DNA from: Chara braunii
Taxonomy: Eukaryota > Streptophyta > Charophyceae > Charales > Characeae
DNA: 39,998 nucleotides
Assembly (NCBI GenBank): GCA_003427395.1
Contig: BFEA01000356.1
Location: 883,412 to 923,409 of the forward strand
Direction: 5' to 3'
Within the stretch, counting starts at the first letter, position 1. Each line of letters begins with the position of its first letter. A model generated the notes under the pieces. It searched no databases. It was not told where the DNA came from and saw only the letters and a program-made list of their open reading frames with translations. The translations under genes were made by a program, and so were the position numbers. Positions 22,158 to 33,238 of this stretch are shown here, in pieces.

Positions 22158-23164
22158 CAGGGAAACTGAGCACCGCCGGGAGTGACTCGACGACACTCTC
22201 GACGCCTCCCGAATCGGTCTCTTCGCGAGTGACCGGCCTTCATTCCGAGGCGTATGCGGAAGTCGATAGTCCTCCTCTTCTATTTTCTTTTGAGGACTAT
22301 GCTTCCCGACTCGTTCCTACGCTGGGTACTCAAGCTCAAGGACAAGACGTGTGTGCGGCATCTTCTCCGTCCGGCGGCAGCGACTTATCGTCTTCAAGTG
22401 GTTCTTCACGGGATTCGGCGAGCGAGCTCAACATAGAGGTATTGGACCCGCTCACGTCCGAGGACTTTGCATGGCTTCCTCTCCCGACCACGGGCCACTT
22501 GCCGGGACCGCAATGCGCAGCACTATGCGCACATCTCCACACATACTTATCCTTCTATGCACCACCAACTTTGCCGAGGGATGACGAAGTCGCGGTGGGG
22601 GACATCCTTGCGTATGCTACCAAGGTGGCTCGCAAGTTTCGCACGCAGCGGTACGATGACAACAACGCACCGCTCATGTATGTCCGCATTCAGGTTGGGC
22701 AAGCGTCCTGCAGTGCTTTGCTGGATCACGGCACGTCTCACAATTTCATGAGCCAAGCCTTTATGCAAAGGGCTGGCCTTGGCGCACAAGTTCGGAGAAA
22801 GGCAAACCCGACGGCGATCAAGTTGGCGGATGGAAAGACGCAGCAACTTCTCGAACGTTACATCGAGGCCGTACCGGTTTATTTCGCACCTCATGCATGC
22901 GAACCGGCGACGTTTGACATTCTCGACACGGACTTCGACAGCATTGTGGGAATGCCTTGGCTTGCAAGTGCAGATCACACGGTCAACTTCCACCGGCGAA
23001 CTCTTAGCGTTAGCAACGCCTTCGGCGCCGAAGTGGTGTGTACTATTCCTCTACCACACCCTTCGATACGGTGCCAAGTGGTGGCGCCAAATCATTCCGG
23101 GGGACTTGTGCTTATGAGCAGCCCGAGGAGATCGGCCTATGTTTTCTATGGGCCGTCGCGGTAG
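22124..23164 (+). pseudogene. E3 aspartic protease (DHG active-site variant)
   Basis: Open from 22124 in -1 relative to gag. A Ser-rich linker with no recognised domain is followed by the protease core: VGQASCSALLDHGTSHNFMS, then IKLADGKTQQLLERYIEAVP, then SIVGMPWLASADHTVNFHRR. The catalytic aspartate is followed by histidine, giving DHG where DSG or DTG is expected; this would probably impair the enzyme. The frame ends at TAG 23162-23164, and the sequence leading to RT is in another frame, with a frameshift between about 23040 and 23160. Confidence 0.88.
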
Positions 23165-24555
23165 CCGACGCTTCACCCACGGACTTGTCTTCGGACCCCC
23201 GGTTGCTGTGGTTGCTGGACGAGTTCGCCAACATCTTCGAGTCACCTACCGGTGTGGTGCCGGATCGACCGATCTCTCACGAGATCATTCTTGAGGCCGG
23301 TGCCGTGCCGCCGAAAGGTTGCATCTATCGGATGAGCGAGGAGGAGCTTGAGGTCCTCCATGCAAAACTCGATGACTTGTTGGCCAAGGGCTGGATCCAC
23401 CCTAGTAGCTCCCCTTATGAAGCACCAATTCTCTTCGTCTGGAAGAAGAACAAGGATCTACGATTGTGTATCAACTACCACATGCTCAACGCGCAAACCG
23501 TCAAGAATGTGGGGCCTCTTCGTCGCATCGATGATCTTCTTGAGCGATTGGGCGACGCAAAGTATTTTTCTAAGTTGGATTTGAAATCGGGATATCATCA
23601 AATCTCGATCCGGCCGAATGATTGCTACAAATCCGCGTTCAAGACGCAGTACGGGCATTTTGAGTGGGTGGTCATGCCTTTTGGTCTCACCAATGCCCCG
23701 ACGACCTTTCAAGCGGCAATGACCAATGAGTTTCGTGCAATGTTGGACCGTGCTGGTCTACTTAGACGATATTCTCGTCTATAGCCGGACATTGGAGGAT
23801 CATCTTGGGCATCTTCGATGAGTGTCGGAGACGCTCCGCCGTGCCAATTACAAGGCCAACCGCGACAAGTGCGAATTTGTCCGACAAGAGTTGGAATACT
23901 TGGGCTATTTTATCACACCGGAGGGCATCAGTCGGCTATCGGACAAGATTTAAGCCATCCAAGAGTGGTCAGAGCCTCGGAACATCATGGATGTTCGTTC
24001 GTTCCTTGGCCTCGCCGGCTACTATCAGCGTTTCATCAAAGGCTACTCGAAGATCGTGGCCCACTTGACCAAGCTTCAATGCGAGGATCGACCGTTTGAC
24101 TTCGAAGAGGAGGCGCGGGAATCATTTTTGGCTCTCAATCCCGCGCTATTATCTGCGGAGGTCTTGCGGATATACGACCCACTTTTGCCTACGCGTGTCA
24201 CTACGGATGCGTCAGGCTATGGCATTGGTGCAGTCCTCGAGCAACATGATGGTGTGGACTGGCAGCCGGTCGAATATTTCAGCAAGAAAGTGCCCGACGT
24301 GAATTCCATTGATGCTACACGCAAGAAGGAGCTCCTCGCCTTCATCCACACGCTCAAGCAGTGGCGGCACTTCCTCCTTCGTCGAAGCCAATTCCGATGG
24401 GTAACGAACAACAATCCGTTGGTCTTCTATAAGACCCAAGACACCGTTAATAGCACCATCGCTCGATGGATGACTTTCATCGACCAGTTCGACTTCTTTC
24501 CCGATCACATTCCCAGGAAGTCGAACCGTTTTGTGGATGCTCTTTCACGGCGTCC
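23165..24555 (+). pseudogene. E3 reverse transcriptase and RNase H
   Basis: RT shows YRMSEEELEVLHAKLDDLL, LRLCINYHMLN, the motif-A aspartate in FSKLDLKSGYH and MPFGLTNAPTTFQ. A small indel near 23750 puts the catalytic YLDD into a different frame (VYLDDILVYS). Stops follow at 23819-23821 (TGA) and 23951-23953 (TAA). RNase H has [21 protein letters not shown] and FVDALSRR, but the usual TDNNPL-type motif reads TNNNPL, so the third catalytic aspartate has become asparagine, consistent with a G-to-A change. It is therefore inactive on two separate counts. Confidence 0.93.
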
Positions 24556-26149
24556 GGATCATTGTACCGTGGTCTACTCAACCTTCGAGATTGACGATGA
24601 CCTACGGAACAGCTTCATCCGCGGCTACCAAGCCGACCCCAAGTTTCGCGACAAGTACGCGAATTCCTCTCCTAATCCGGCGCCTTCTCACTATCGGATC
24701 CAAGAGGGGTACTTGCTTGTCCACACACGGGGGAAGGACCTTATTTGCTTACCAAGTGATCCTCACTTGCTTACACGGCTTCTTGGCGAGTTCCACGATG
24801 CTCCCGCCACCAGACACTTTGGAGTCAATCGCACGATTGGTCGACTTCGCCAGCGATTTTGGTGGCCCGGCCTTCTCTGCGACGTCACACACTATTGCGA
24901 GTCATGCGAGGTTTGCCGACGCTGCAAATCCCACAACCATCGTTCGTACGGCGAGTTACGACCATTACCGGTCCCGTTAAGGCGAAGGGAAGCGATTGCC
25001 ATGGACATTACCGGCCCGTTCCCCAAGCACAAGACCGGAGTGGATGGGATTCTCACGGTGGTCGACTGACTCACCAAGTTCGTCATGTTTTTGCCTTGTC
25101 GCTATCATGCCAAGGCACCGGAGTTGGCCGAGGTTCTCTACGCCGGTTGGATTCGAACCGAGGGTTACCCCAAGGAAATCGTCTGTGACCGCGACACTCG
25201 GTTCATGTCCGATTTTTGGTTGGAGCTCATCAAGCGATGGGGCTCATCTCTCAAGCCCAGTTCAGCTTGCCACCCTCAGACCGATGGCCAAACGGAGAGG
25301 GCGCACTAGACCGCACAGGTTCTCCTTCGCACTCTCATTCGTCCTGACCAGAAGGATTGGGTTGAGCGGCTGCCGGATGTCGAGTTGGCCTACAACTCTT
25401 CCATCCACCCGGCTATAAGGATATCACCTTTCGAGTACGAGCACGGCTTGCCAGTCACTTCACCGTTGGACACTATCACTCCACGAACGGCCGAGAGCGA
25501 CGACCATCTTCTTTTCTTGCGTCCGATGCAAGAGCTACTTGTCAAGGCACGCCACCAGATGGCCAAGATGCAGCAACACATGAGCCAGCAGGCCAATCGC
25601 CAGCGTCTTCCTTGACCATTTTGCGCCGGCGATCTCGTTTGGGTCTCCGCCGCAGAATTCAGCCTTGAACAAGATATCTCTCGCAAGCCCCTCCCGAAAT
25701 GGATGGGCCCTTGGCCGATGGTAGCACCCGCTGGGGACGCACCCGAGGGACCTTCCTTCACGATTCAGGTGCCCGCCCACTTGCCCGTCTACCCAGTTTT
25801 TCATTGCTCCAAGTTGGCTCTTTACACGCCAGCGGAACATGACGATTTTCCCGGGAGACGTTCGCAAGACCCACCCTCTATGGACGGTTTTCAGGAGGTC
25901 GGCGACATCATCTCCCAGCGACGCTACGGCGACAGGCCAACCGAGTATTTGGTGCATTTTGCATACTGCACACACCGAGTTGACCGTTGGTTGACCCGTG
26001 CGGACCTTCAAGCAACAGCTCCAGACGTTCTCGCACGCTATGAATGCAAGATGCAAGGCAAGCCGGTCTCTTCGGCTCCACGCCGCTCCCACATCCAGGT
26101 TCCACCTTCAGATCGCCGGCTCCGCCCTCGCCCCGGCTTGACTTCATAA
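24556..26149 (+). pseudogene. E3 integrase and chromodomain
   Basis: The zinc finger is [13 protein letters not shown] (His, His) and [10 protein letters not shown] (Cys pair). The core has [18 protein letters not shown] and DGQTERAH, giving D, D and E. Stops interrupt at 25067-25069 (TGA, after TVVD), 25307-25309 (TAG) and 25613-25615 (TGA); all fit C-to-T in CGA or CAG. The C-terminal tail contains GDLVWVS and the chromodomain, with LVHFAYCTHRVDRWLTRADL aligning with E1's chromodomain. The final TAA at 26147-26149 overlaps the PPT, so the coding end is natural. Confidence 0.93.
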
Positions 26150-26160
26150 GGAGGGCGGGG

Positions 26161-27442
26161 TGTTACATGCTGCGCCTGCACACGAGGGCCATTTTCGAGG
26201 CCCTGCGTCCCTCAACCTGAAAGCCTGAAATTCAGGCTAAAAGCCTGAAAACCGGGGCCTACAGGCGAAAGCCTGAAAAACAGGGCCCTGCAGACCCTGT
26301 GTCATTTCAAACTAAAAATGGCAATAGCCTTCTTAGCTTGAAACGAAGGGCCATTTTCGGTCGCTCATCAGAACGACCGGCCCTGAAACTCAGGCAATGA
26401 ACCAGGGTTTCAGGAACAGGCTATTCTTAGCCTGTTCCCACGACAGCCTCAGCAGAATGCTGCAGCACCAGCCCCTGGCACACTTCGGCATTTGCAAGAG
26501 CAGCCTCCTCGGTCTGGCTCGCCCTGCAGGCAGTCAGGAGGCAGGCAGAGGTAGTACATAAGGACTTCCCATGCACTTCACGGGCAGGCAGGAGGCAGTA
26601 GTCTTCAGGATTCGGCAGCAGCACTCTGGAGGAGCGCTACAGGAGTAGTAGTAGCGTTAGCCTTAGTCTTCAGCGTTGGGCGCAGTAGGTAGCTGTAGTC
26701 TTCAGCGCTGGGCGCCATAGCTAGGATAGCACTAGAGAGAGAGAGAGATTGGGCGGAGGCCAGAGGTACTTACCTGCAGCGCCGTTGCTCCAGCTTCGTC
26801 TTCGAGGTACCTGCATCACAGCGCCAACTTCACAGGTTAGTACCTGGCTCGTAACAGAGAGAGAGAGTTCTTCTTCTTCCTCTTCTCAGTCCACCATCTC
26901 CCTCTCACCCTCTTATCACCTGACTTCACTGCATCAGCAGACTACGAGAGAAGAGAGAGAGAGCTTGGTGACATTGGATCCAGACTCGACTTTTGGACTT
27001 TAGACATTGCAACGAGGGATTATTTGGGACTTGTGACAAAGACTTGGTGTTGACGACATTCCCATCTCTCCCTCTCCTCTTCGTCTGGTCCCTTCCTCTT
27101 CGTCTGTGTATGTCTGGACCTGGCGCTTCCTTCCTGTGTACAGCGCCAGGCTCCTTCACAACGTGTGATGAGCATGACGTATGTTTGGTTTACGTTGAAA
27201 CATTGATTGGGCTAGTCATCAGTATTCAAGCATTCTGCTTCGCTATCTGGTACCACGTGATAAAGGTCAGTCTCGATCAGGTCAGGTCTTGTATCTAAAT
27301 CTTCCCTGCGCTATTCAACACCATTTTGTATGTATCGGAATGCACATTGCTAGTTGAGATTCCACTTGCACAGCATTGTCCATTCAATCCTTTTTATCAC
27401 ATTGCGGATCCTCGGTTATTATGTACATCGCCCATCTGGGCA
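26161..27442 (+). repeat. E3 3' LTR (right boundary uncertain)
   Basis: Begins TGTTACATGC directly after the PPT. The first 280 bases hold several hairpins built on AGCCTGAA/CAGGCT words, including AGCCTGAA-a-TTCAGGCT (26222-26238) and an 11-base-pair hairpin at 26413-26438. Further on are GA and TTC microsatellites and the splice-donor-like ACAG/GTTAGT at 26836. There is no gene. The end is not fixed because no 5' partner is present; it must lie before the start of the next LTR at 27443. Confidence 0.7.
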
Positions 27443-28260
27443 TGTAACACCTGCCCTACCCCGATCCCCCTTGCGCGCACGTGCGCGCGACTGTGCTGCC
27501 TCCCCCACTTTGCCCCCCTGTTCCCTTTGCTTCCTGCCTGCGTGCACGCCCAGACCTTGGAGGGAGCGGCGAACCCGCTAGAAGACTACGCAGGTGTCCT
27601 GAGATGAGCTCAACGAGAACAGAGATCTTGTGCGGAGAAAAAGGGCAAAAGCTCATTTGATTTTGAATTCCAGTACGAATACAAACTGTGAGAGGCTCGC
27701 CTATTGATCCTCTAGCGTTTCAGGACTTCAAGCTAGAGGGGGCTTGTGGCAATCAAGCGTTCCCAGCGACGCTGCTTGTTGTTCCCCCGACATTCGCGGT
27801 GCTGCCATCTTCAGGGGCCATCATCATCATCATCATCATCATTATCATCATCGCCGCCATTGTTGACATCACCATTGCCACGGCTCCTCACCTTCATTGT
27901 GCGTATTCCATCTGGCGACCTCGTCGTTCCACCGGGGAAACGATCAAGAAGACCCTTTAGGGGTATGATCAAGACCTTCCTCGACTAGGAGGAAGGACAT
28001 CTATTGCTCCCGGTCGACCGGGAGCGGGGTATTGTCAATCTCTACCTCTTACTAATTCCCTCCCTTCCTCCCGCCGATCTCTCTCAAAGATCTCATCTTT
28101 TTCCTCTTCTTCTATCTTCTCTCCATTTCCCCTTTTCTCCTCTCACCCAATTGATCGCATCATCTAAAATTCCTAACGTGCACGATGCCTATATCCTCCT
28201 TTTATTCTCGTTTGACAATGTCATTCATCCCGCTCCGCGGAACGTCGACCTAATTTGATA
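27443..28260 (+). repeat. Probable E4 5' LTR (right boundary uncertain)
   Basis: Starts TGTAACACCTGCCC, a start typical of plant gypsy LTRs, upstream of E4 gag. It contains an ATC microsatellite (about 27820-27853) and two adjacent hairpins at 27975-28025. No 3' partner exists because E4 is truncated, so the call rests on the start motif and position. Confidence 0.5.
27975..28025. repeat. Two adjacent perfect inverted repeats
   Basis: CCTTCCTC/GAGGAAGG with a six-base loop (27975-27996), then, nine bases later, the 20-base perfect palindrome GCTCCCGGTCGACCGGGAGC (28006-28025). Confidence 0.85.
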
Positions 28261-29248
28261 GGATTAATCTTCATTCACTCTTCTTCCAACGCCGTGAACG
28301 GAGTTAATTCTGGCATGTTTGTTCGAAAGTTATGTGAAATTCTTTATTATATCAAATTCTTTTCGTAAATTAGTTTAAATTTTTATTTTAATTCAGAAAT
28401 TCATGAAATAAATTTCGGAATTTACTAAATCCAATCCTCCTGACGTCCACTCTACATCCACTTTCTATCCCTCGTAAAATTCCGAAATTCTGCAATTCGT
28501 TTTCAAATTCCTCTCGGAAATGCTTTGAATTTTTTTTCGATTTTACAACATGCCGATACAATTTATTAATTTCATCTAAACAATTTTGAAATTCCCCCCC
28601 CATTCAATTTACTTGAATTTCATTAAATTCTTTCTGCCATTTCATCGTAAATTCTTTATTTAGGAATTAGTTTTCTATTTTTATTTCAAATTGCCTTTGA
28701 AATTCTTTTAACCCCGGAAATACGTCAGGGAATTTTTCATTTCATTCCTCCCAACTCATCTCTAACTCTCCTATCATCTCCCTGAACTTTCAAAAACTTT
28801 TACGATTAATTTTTAAATCCATTGAATTTTGCTTAAACTTTCTTAAAATTATGAATTTACGTCCAAATAATTTTGGAATTTTATTTTGACTTCACGATTG
28901 TCTTATGCATGCCTTCCTCTACACCCCACGTCGGTCTTTGAAAATTTCCCCTCATCCTCTCGCCTGAATTTGAAAATTCCCCCCCCCTTCTCCCCTCAAT
29001 CCGATTTTAAATTTTTTTGATTTAATTTTGAAAGTTCGCTAGATCTCATTTCTACACACCTTCCGTTCTTGGCCCCTTTTCTGCGTGCAAATCTTGCTCC
29101 CCGTGACAACCAGCGGCACGTACTCCAAAACCGCGCCTAGGACGCCCGTGCCGCACACCGACTCGCTTGCTTTGACGCGCCGACCGCTGCCATTGAACGT
29201 CACCCTGATCCCTGTTCCCCCTTTTCATCGTCTTCCGCCCCTGACTCT
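28261..29248 (+). other. A/T-rich leader of E4
   Basis: No gene. Dense in AAATTC, GAAATT and AATTTT words with pyrimidine runs, becoming mixed after 29050. No primer-binding site recognised. Confidence 0.5.
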
Positions 29249-30360
29249 ATGCAAAGTGTTGAGGTAGCGAGTCCCTCCCGCTCCATCAGCGAAGGCCTTG
29301 CATTCCTAGCTTGTGACACCATGTCTGACTCGGCGGAGATTTCCACCCCTGCAGTCGCCAGTTCGGGCCCCATCACCCAGTCAGACCCTGTACTCGCCTT
29401 CCTCCAGGACATGAAGGCCACATTCGAGGCCAAATTCATGGCCATACGAATCAACTTCGATACTTTGTCGGATCGGATGTTACAGATGGAGTCACGTGCT
29501 GCCACACCCCCCTCCTCTTCCCACACACATGCTCCTAGTGGATCACACCTCCCATCTCCCTACTTTGGCATCTTGCAGTCCAGTTCCCCACCCATGTCAT
29601 CAGCGTCTCAGCCAGCTTCCTCTCCCTCGCCGACTGGCGTCATCTACACTCTTGTCTCGTCCACGGGTGGCATGTCCTCTCCCCTAACTCACCTTTCTTT
29701 TGCAGCCTACTCTTCCTCCCAAAACCCCACCTCCGCACTTCCCTCGTCCGAACCCATGGCATCGTGTTCCGCCACCTCCTCAATTATAGTATCCACGATA
29801 CCTACCTCACCACCCCCCACTTCTTTACCTCAACCCCCACCCCCTACGACACCCAGGACACAAAATGTTGAACTCCAAAGCCAACTTGCCATAGCCCACG
29901 ACCACATCCGCCGGCTCCAAGGAGGTCAACCCTTGCCTCCCCACGTCGCGGCACAACTTGCTGCCCCTTTCATCTACCGGCAGCATCAGACACAGGTCGT
30001 TGCGATGCACTTTAGTCTTCCTCCACCGGCCACCACGATGTCTCATGGCCCTTTGCCTCAGCTTCTGGCCTTGTCTAGTGCTCCTGCAAGTGCCCCTAGT
30101 TCCTCTGCCCTCTTGTGGTAGTGTGCCCTCCCCCTCCCTCCTCATTATCAGCCGCCGCCCTATGTACCCCGGTACCACCCTGACAGACTCCCCCAGTTCG
30201 ATGGCAAGGCCTTTGAACTCCAAGGTTGGATCACCACATCCAAGGAGCAGCTTCGGTACCATGGTGTAAACATGGACTTGTGGCCCACGAAGATGTCAGC
30301 CCGCTTCACAGCTCGAGCGGCTTCCACTTGGCGTGACTTTCTCTCCTATGAAACACTCGT
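29249..30360 (+). pseudogene. E4 gag, 5' part
   Basis: Starts at ATG 29249; a second in-frame ATG at 29321 is an alternative. The N-terminus has a helical segment (SDPVLAFLQDMKATFEAKF), followed by a long Ser/Pro/Thr-rich linker and a short helix (QLAIAHDHIRRLQGG). A TAG at 30119-30121 interrupts it. The same frame then gives the capsid segment LPQFDGKAFELQGWITTSKE and LWPTKMSARFTARAASTWRD. The capsid is cut by the inserted sequence that begins at about 30361. Confidence 0.82.
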
Positions 30361-30676
30361 GGACGCGTCCGCGGGGTCCAGCTTGGATGGCGGCCGTATA
30401 TACGGCCGCGTCCGCGGCCCACCTGGTCCGCGCTGTGGACCCGAATTTACCAAATTTTTCCTGAATTAAATAATGGGTAAAATATATATATATGGGGTGT
30501 AAGGATTTTTAATCCCTACAACCCCATATTTTTTTTTTTGGAATAAGATAAGTTTTTAGAATTATAAAAAATAAAAAAACAGAAAACGTGGAGAAAAGAA
30601 ATTCAAAACACAAATTAAGAAAAAGTTTTTTTGGGGGGGAGGGATTTTTGGTTGACAGGTCTTTGTATTCTTCTTT

Positions 30677-30717
<41 letters not shown>

Positions 30718-31098
30718 AACAAAAAAGGAATGTAAAATATATATATATATATATTTTTTTTTTCTGGAGCCTTTTAATATTTGTGTGTGAACGTGTGTGT
30801 GTGTGTGGAGAGAGAGAGAGAGAGAGAGAAAGAACAGCTATGTGTGTGTGTGTGTGTGCTGCCGCCGCTGCGCTTTCGCCCACACGCGGGATAGATGGTA
30901 TGTGTGTGTGTGTGTGTGTGCGCGCGCGTGGTGGGTGGCGGGGGGGTGGGGCGACCCCTCCCCCACCACTCAATCAATCAATCAAAAAAAAAATAAAAAA
31001 AATCGAATGAATCTTCCGCTAGAAACTGGAAATATACAATACTGCGTGTGTGTGTGCGTGTGTGGGCCTGTTGACGATGGGGGGGCGACCCCGCCCCC

Positions 31099-31139
<41 letters not shown>

Positions 31140-31499
31140 CAAAAAAAAAAAGCAAAATCTAATGAATCTTTGGCTAAAACATGGAAATATGCAATCCTAC
31201 CTATGTGTGTGTGTGTGTGCGCGCGCCTATGGGGCCAATCAATCAATCAATCAATCAATCAACGAAAAAAGAAAAAAGAAAAAAAGCGCTGTTTTTTTTT
31301 TGGTTTTTTTTTTTCGAAATACCTTCACTCACCCAAACCCCCCCCCCAAAAAATTGTTTTTTTTTAATTTTTTTTGCTTGAGGGGGTGGGGCTGGGGTTG
31401 CGCCGCCCCATGGCGCTTCCCGAATCCCCAACCCCCCTCCCCACCGGCCGCCACGCGTCTGCGAAGTCTCGCAGCCGCGCGGACACGTCCGTGGGGTCC
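30361..31499. mobile_element. 1.1-kb insertion in E4 gag with 19-base flanking direct repeats
   Basis: GGACGCGTCCGCGGGGTCC (30361-30379) and GGACACGTCCGTGGGGTCC (31481-31499) match at 17 of 19 bases; both differences are transitions. They could be a target-site duplication or short terminal repeats. The ends are very GC-rich with palindromes such as CGGCCGTATATACGGCCG (30391-30408). The interior is A/T-rich with a T run of over 30 bases near 30681. No coding potential; reading frames here are only simple-sequence translation. Class unknown. Confidence 0.65.
30898..31290 (+). repeat. Composite tandem repeat: GT run, G/C hairpin, AATC run, A run
   Basis: Three units (about 30898-31045, 31046-31204, 31205-31290), each made of a GT or GC alternating run, a GGGG...CCCC segment, (AATC)n and an A-rich tract. 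The first two end in related sequence around GAATCTT and GGAAATAT. The AATC count varies from about three to nine. Confidence 0.8.
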
Positions 31500-32471
31500 C
31501 GGACTCAGCCGCGGCCGCGGACTTCGCCGCGCTTGTCCGCCGCCGAGGGGGATTCACTGTTTCTCGCCCTTCGTGCTCAGCAAGGCATTCACGCGAGTAT
31601 GACGTATGCGGAGTTTCGTGATTTTCTCCAGTAGTACTTCTCTCGCTCGACGCCTACCCGTGACCTGATCACACGGGTCGCTGAGATCAGATGGCTTGGT
31701 GGCAACAATGCCTTAGAGTCGTACATCACGGCATTCCACCGTGTTCGCGCCCAGATTCCCCCGTCCCTCTAGCCGACGACGCTATGGTCCAGCGTTTCCT
31801 TGTCGGGCTACCCCAACCCTTCCAGCTTCAGATGCTGGCATACACAGTCCACACCCTCCCTGAGGCCTTCAACATTGCCAGGGCCATCCAACTCACCTAT
31901 GCACCTCTTGTGGGCTCCACATCTCAGCCTGGTGCTGCACCTCCCGCTGCCACGTCCGCCCCTGGCACATCTCGCACCCAACAGTTTTCCACGTCTCGTC
32001 GCAGCCCCCGCCGAGTTCCTGGACGCACCTTCTTCCGCCGTGTTCAGACCATGTTCCGTGAGTCGTCGAGCGCTGAGGAGGGTACTGGTTCGGATGGATC
32101 CCATACTGACCCGGACCAAGGACATGACCCCCTGTCGCCTGTGGATGGTGACGATCCCGACCAGGACGAGCACCTCGTTCTTGCCTTCTCTGCTTTCCTC
32201 AGACAGCGCCAGTCCTCCTCATCGAGGCCTCATCGAGGACCCGCTCATCGGTCACGCAACAGCCCCTCCCATCGGGCTATGTCCCCGGGCTCGATTGACT
32301 ATCGCAGAGAGTGAGGACTTTCGTACACGAGGTATATGTACCCTTTGTCGCCTACCTGGTCACACTCCGTCCACCAGCCCCTACGCTAACGCCCTCCAAC
32401 GTCACTTTGCTCAGCAGTCCCGCCCTCAGTCTGACCCCCCCGTTTCGACCCCCAGTGTCGCAGCCACCTAG
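31500..32471 (+). pseudogene. E4 gag, 3' part with degraded zinc knuckle
   Basis: The capsid resumes with LFLALRAQQGIHASMTYAEF; a TAG at 31632-31634 follows. A single-base loss near 31770 moves the frame to DDAMVQRFLVGLPQPFQLQM, the capsid C-terminal part. After an Arg/Ser/Pro-rich stretch the frame shifts again near 32300, to the zinc knuckle CTLCRLPGHTPSTS. Its fourth ligand is serine where cysteine is expected, so zinc binding is probably lost. Ends at TAG 32469-32471. Confidence 0.85.
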
Positions 32472-32536
32472 CGACGATCTCCCATCCCCTTGATCCTCCT
32501 ACAGTACCAGGCAAACCCGCTCGTGATTCTACCTTT

Positions 32537-33184
32537 GTGCCGCTTGCTACTCTTTCTGAGGACTCGGACCTGACCTCATCGTTGGTCGATCTTAGCGACA
32601 CTAGTGCACCCTCTCCTTCTTCGCCTACCGTCTCTCGTGATCCTCCTCCTCCTCGTCCTCCTACTAGGCGTGCGTTACGCACGACCTGCTGCAGTGTTTC
32701 CCTTGTTGCAGCCGAGGATATCATCGACTTCCTGGACCTCGAGTGTGTTAAGGTCCACCAGGAACGTCTCCGCCTTAGAGAGCATACCCTATCATATGCG
32801 ATGTCTCAGCGCCTACACAATCCCAATCACACCTTACCGATTATTCCAGTGCACCTCGGGACCGATACTAGAGTGTATCGCGCACTATGGGACTCTGGCT
32901 CTACTGGCGGCTTCATTCATCCTCGTGTAGTTAAGGAGGCATCTCTCTATACATCCCCTTACCCTTCCACTGTCACAGTCACACTTGGTGACAATCAGGC
33001 CAAATCCTTCGTCGATTGTGTGGTGCCTGATCTCCCATTCTCCTTCCCCTTGAGGATGCCACATAACCTTCGCAAGGCCCCTCGGTTCCATGACCAGTGG
33101 ACTTTCGACGTCATGGAAACCCTATACGACCTTGTTCTCGGCACCTCCTACTCCCATCAGTTCGCCGATTCTGGTCCCGATTAG
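32537..33184 (+). pseudogene. E4 aspartic protease
   Basis: Active site ALWDSGSTGGFIHP, a normal DSG motif and the most conventional of the plus-strand elements. The second block is YDLVLGTSYSHQF, of the ILG type. The preceding region is Ser/Pro/Arg-rich. A TAG at 33182-33184 separates it from RT in the same frame. Confidence 0.85.
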
Positions 33185-33238
33185 ATCCACAACGACCTCG
33201 TCCTCGACGCCAAGGATGGGAAGCACTATCGTATTCCG

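Larger units (their letters stand above)
19998..27442 (+). mobile_element. E3: Ty3/gypsy chromovirus-type retrotransposon, 5' LTR not visible
   Basis: Order on the plus strand: A/T-rich leader, tandem CCACGTCA array, gag, protease, RT, RNase H, integrase, chromodomain, PPT (AGGAGGGCGGGG, 26149-26160) and a 3' LTR starting TGTTACATGC at 26161. No second copy of that LTR start exists upstream in the window. Because repeat X ends abruptly in its leader, E1 may have inserted into E3, placing E3's 5' LTR to the left of this window. Six stops and at least two frameshifts make it defective. Confidence 0.85.

Noticed and set aside
30588-31162. Cys/Val/Arg-rich frames at 30.6-31.2 kb
   Set aside because: Pure translation of GT, GA, T and AATC simple repeats.
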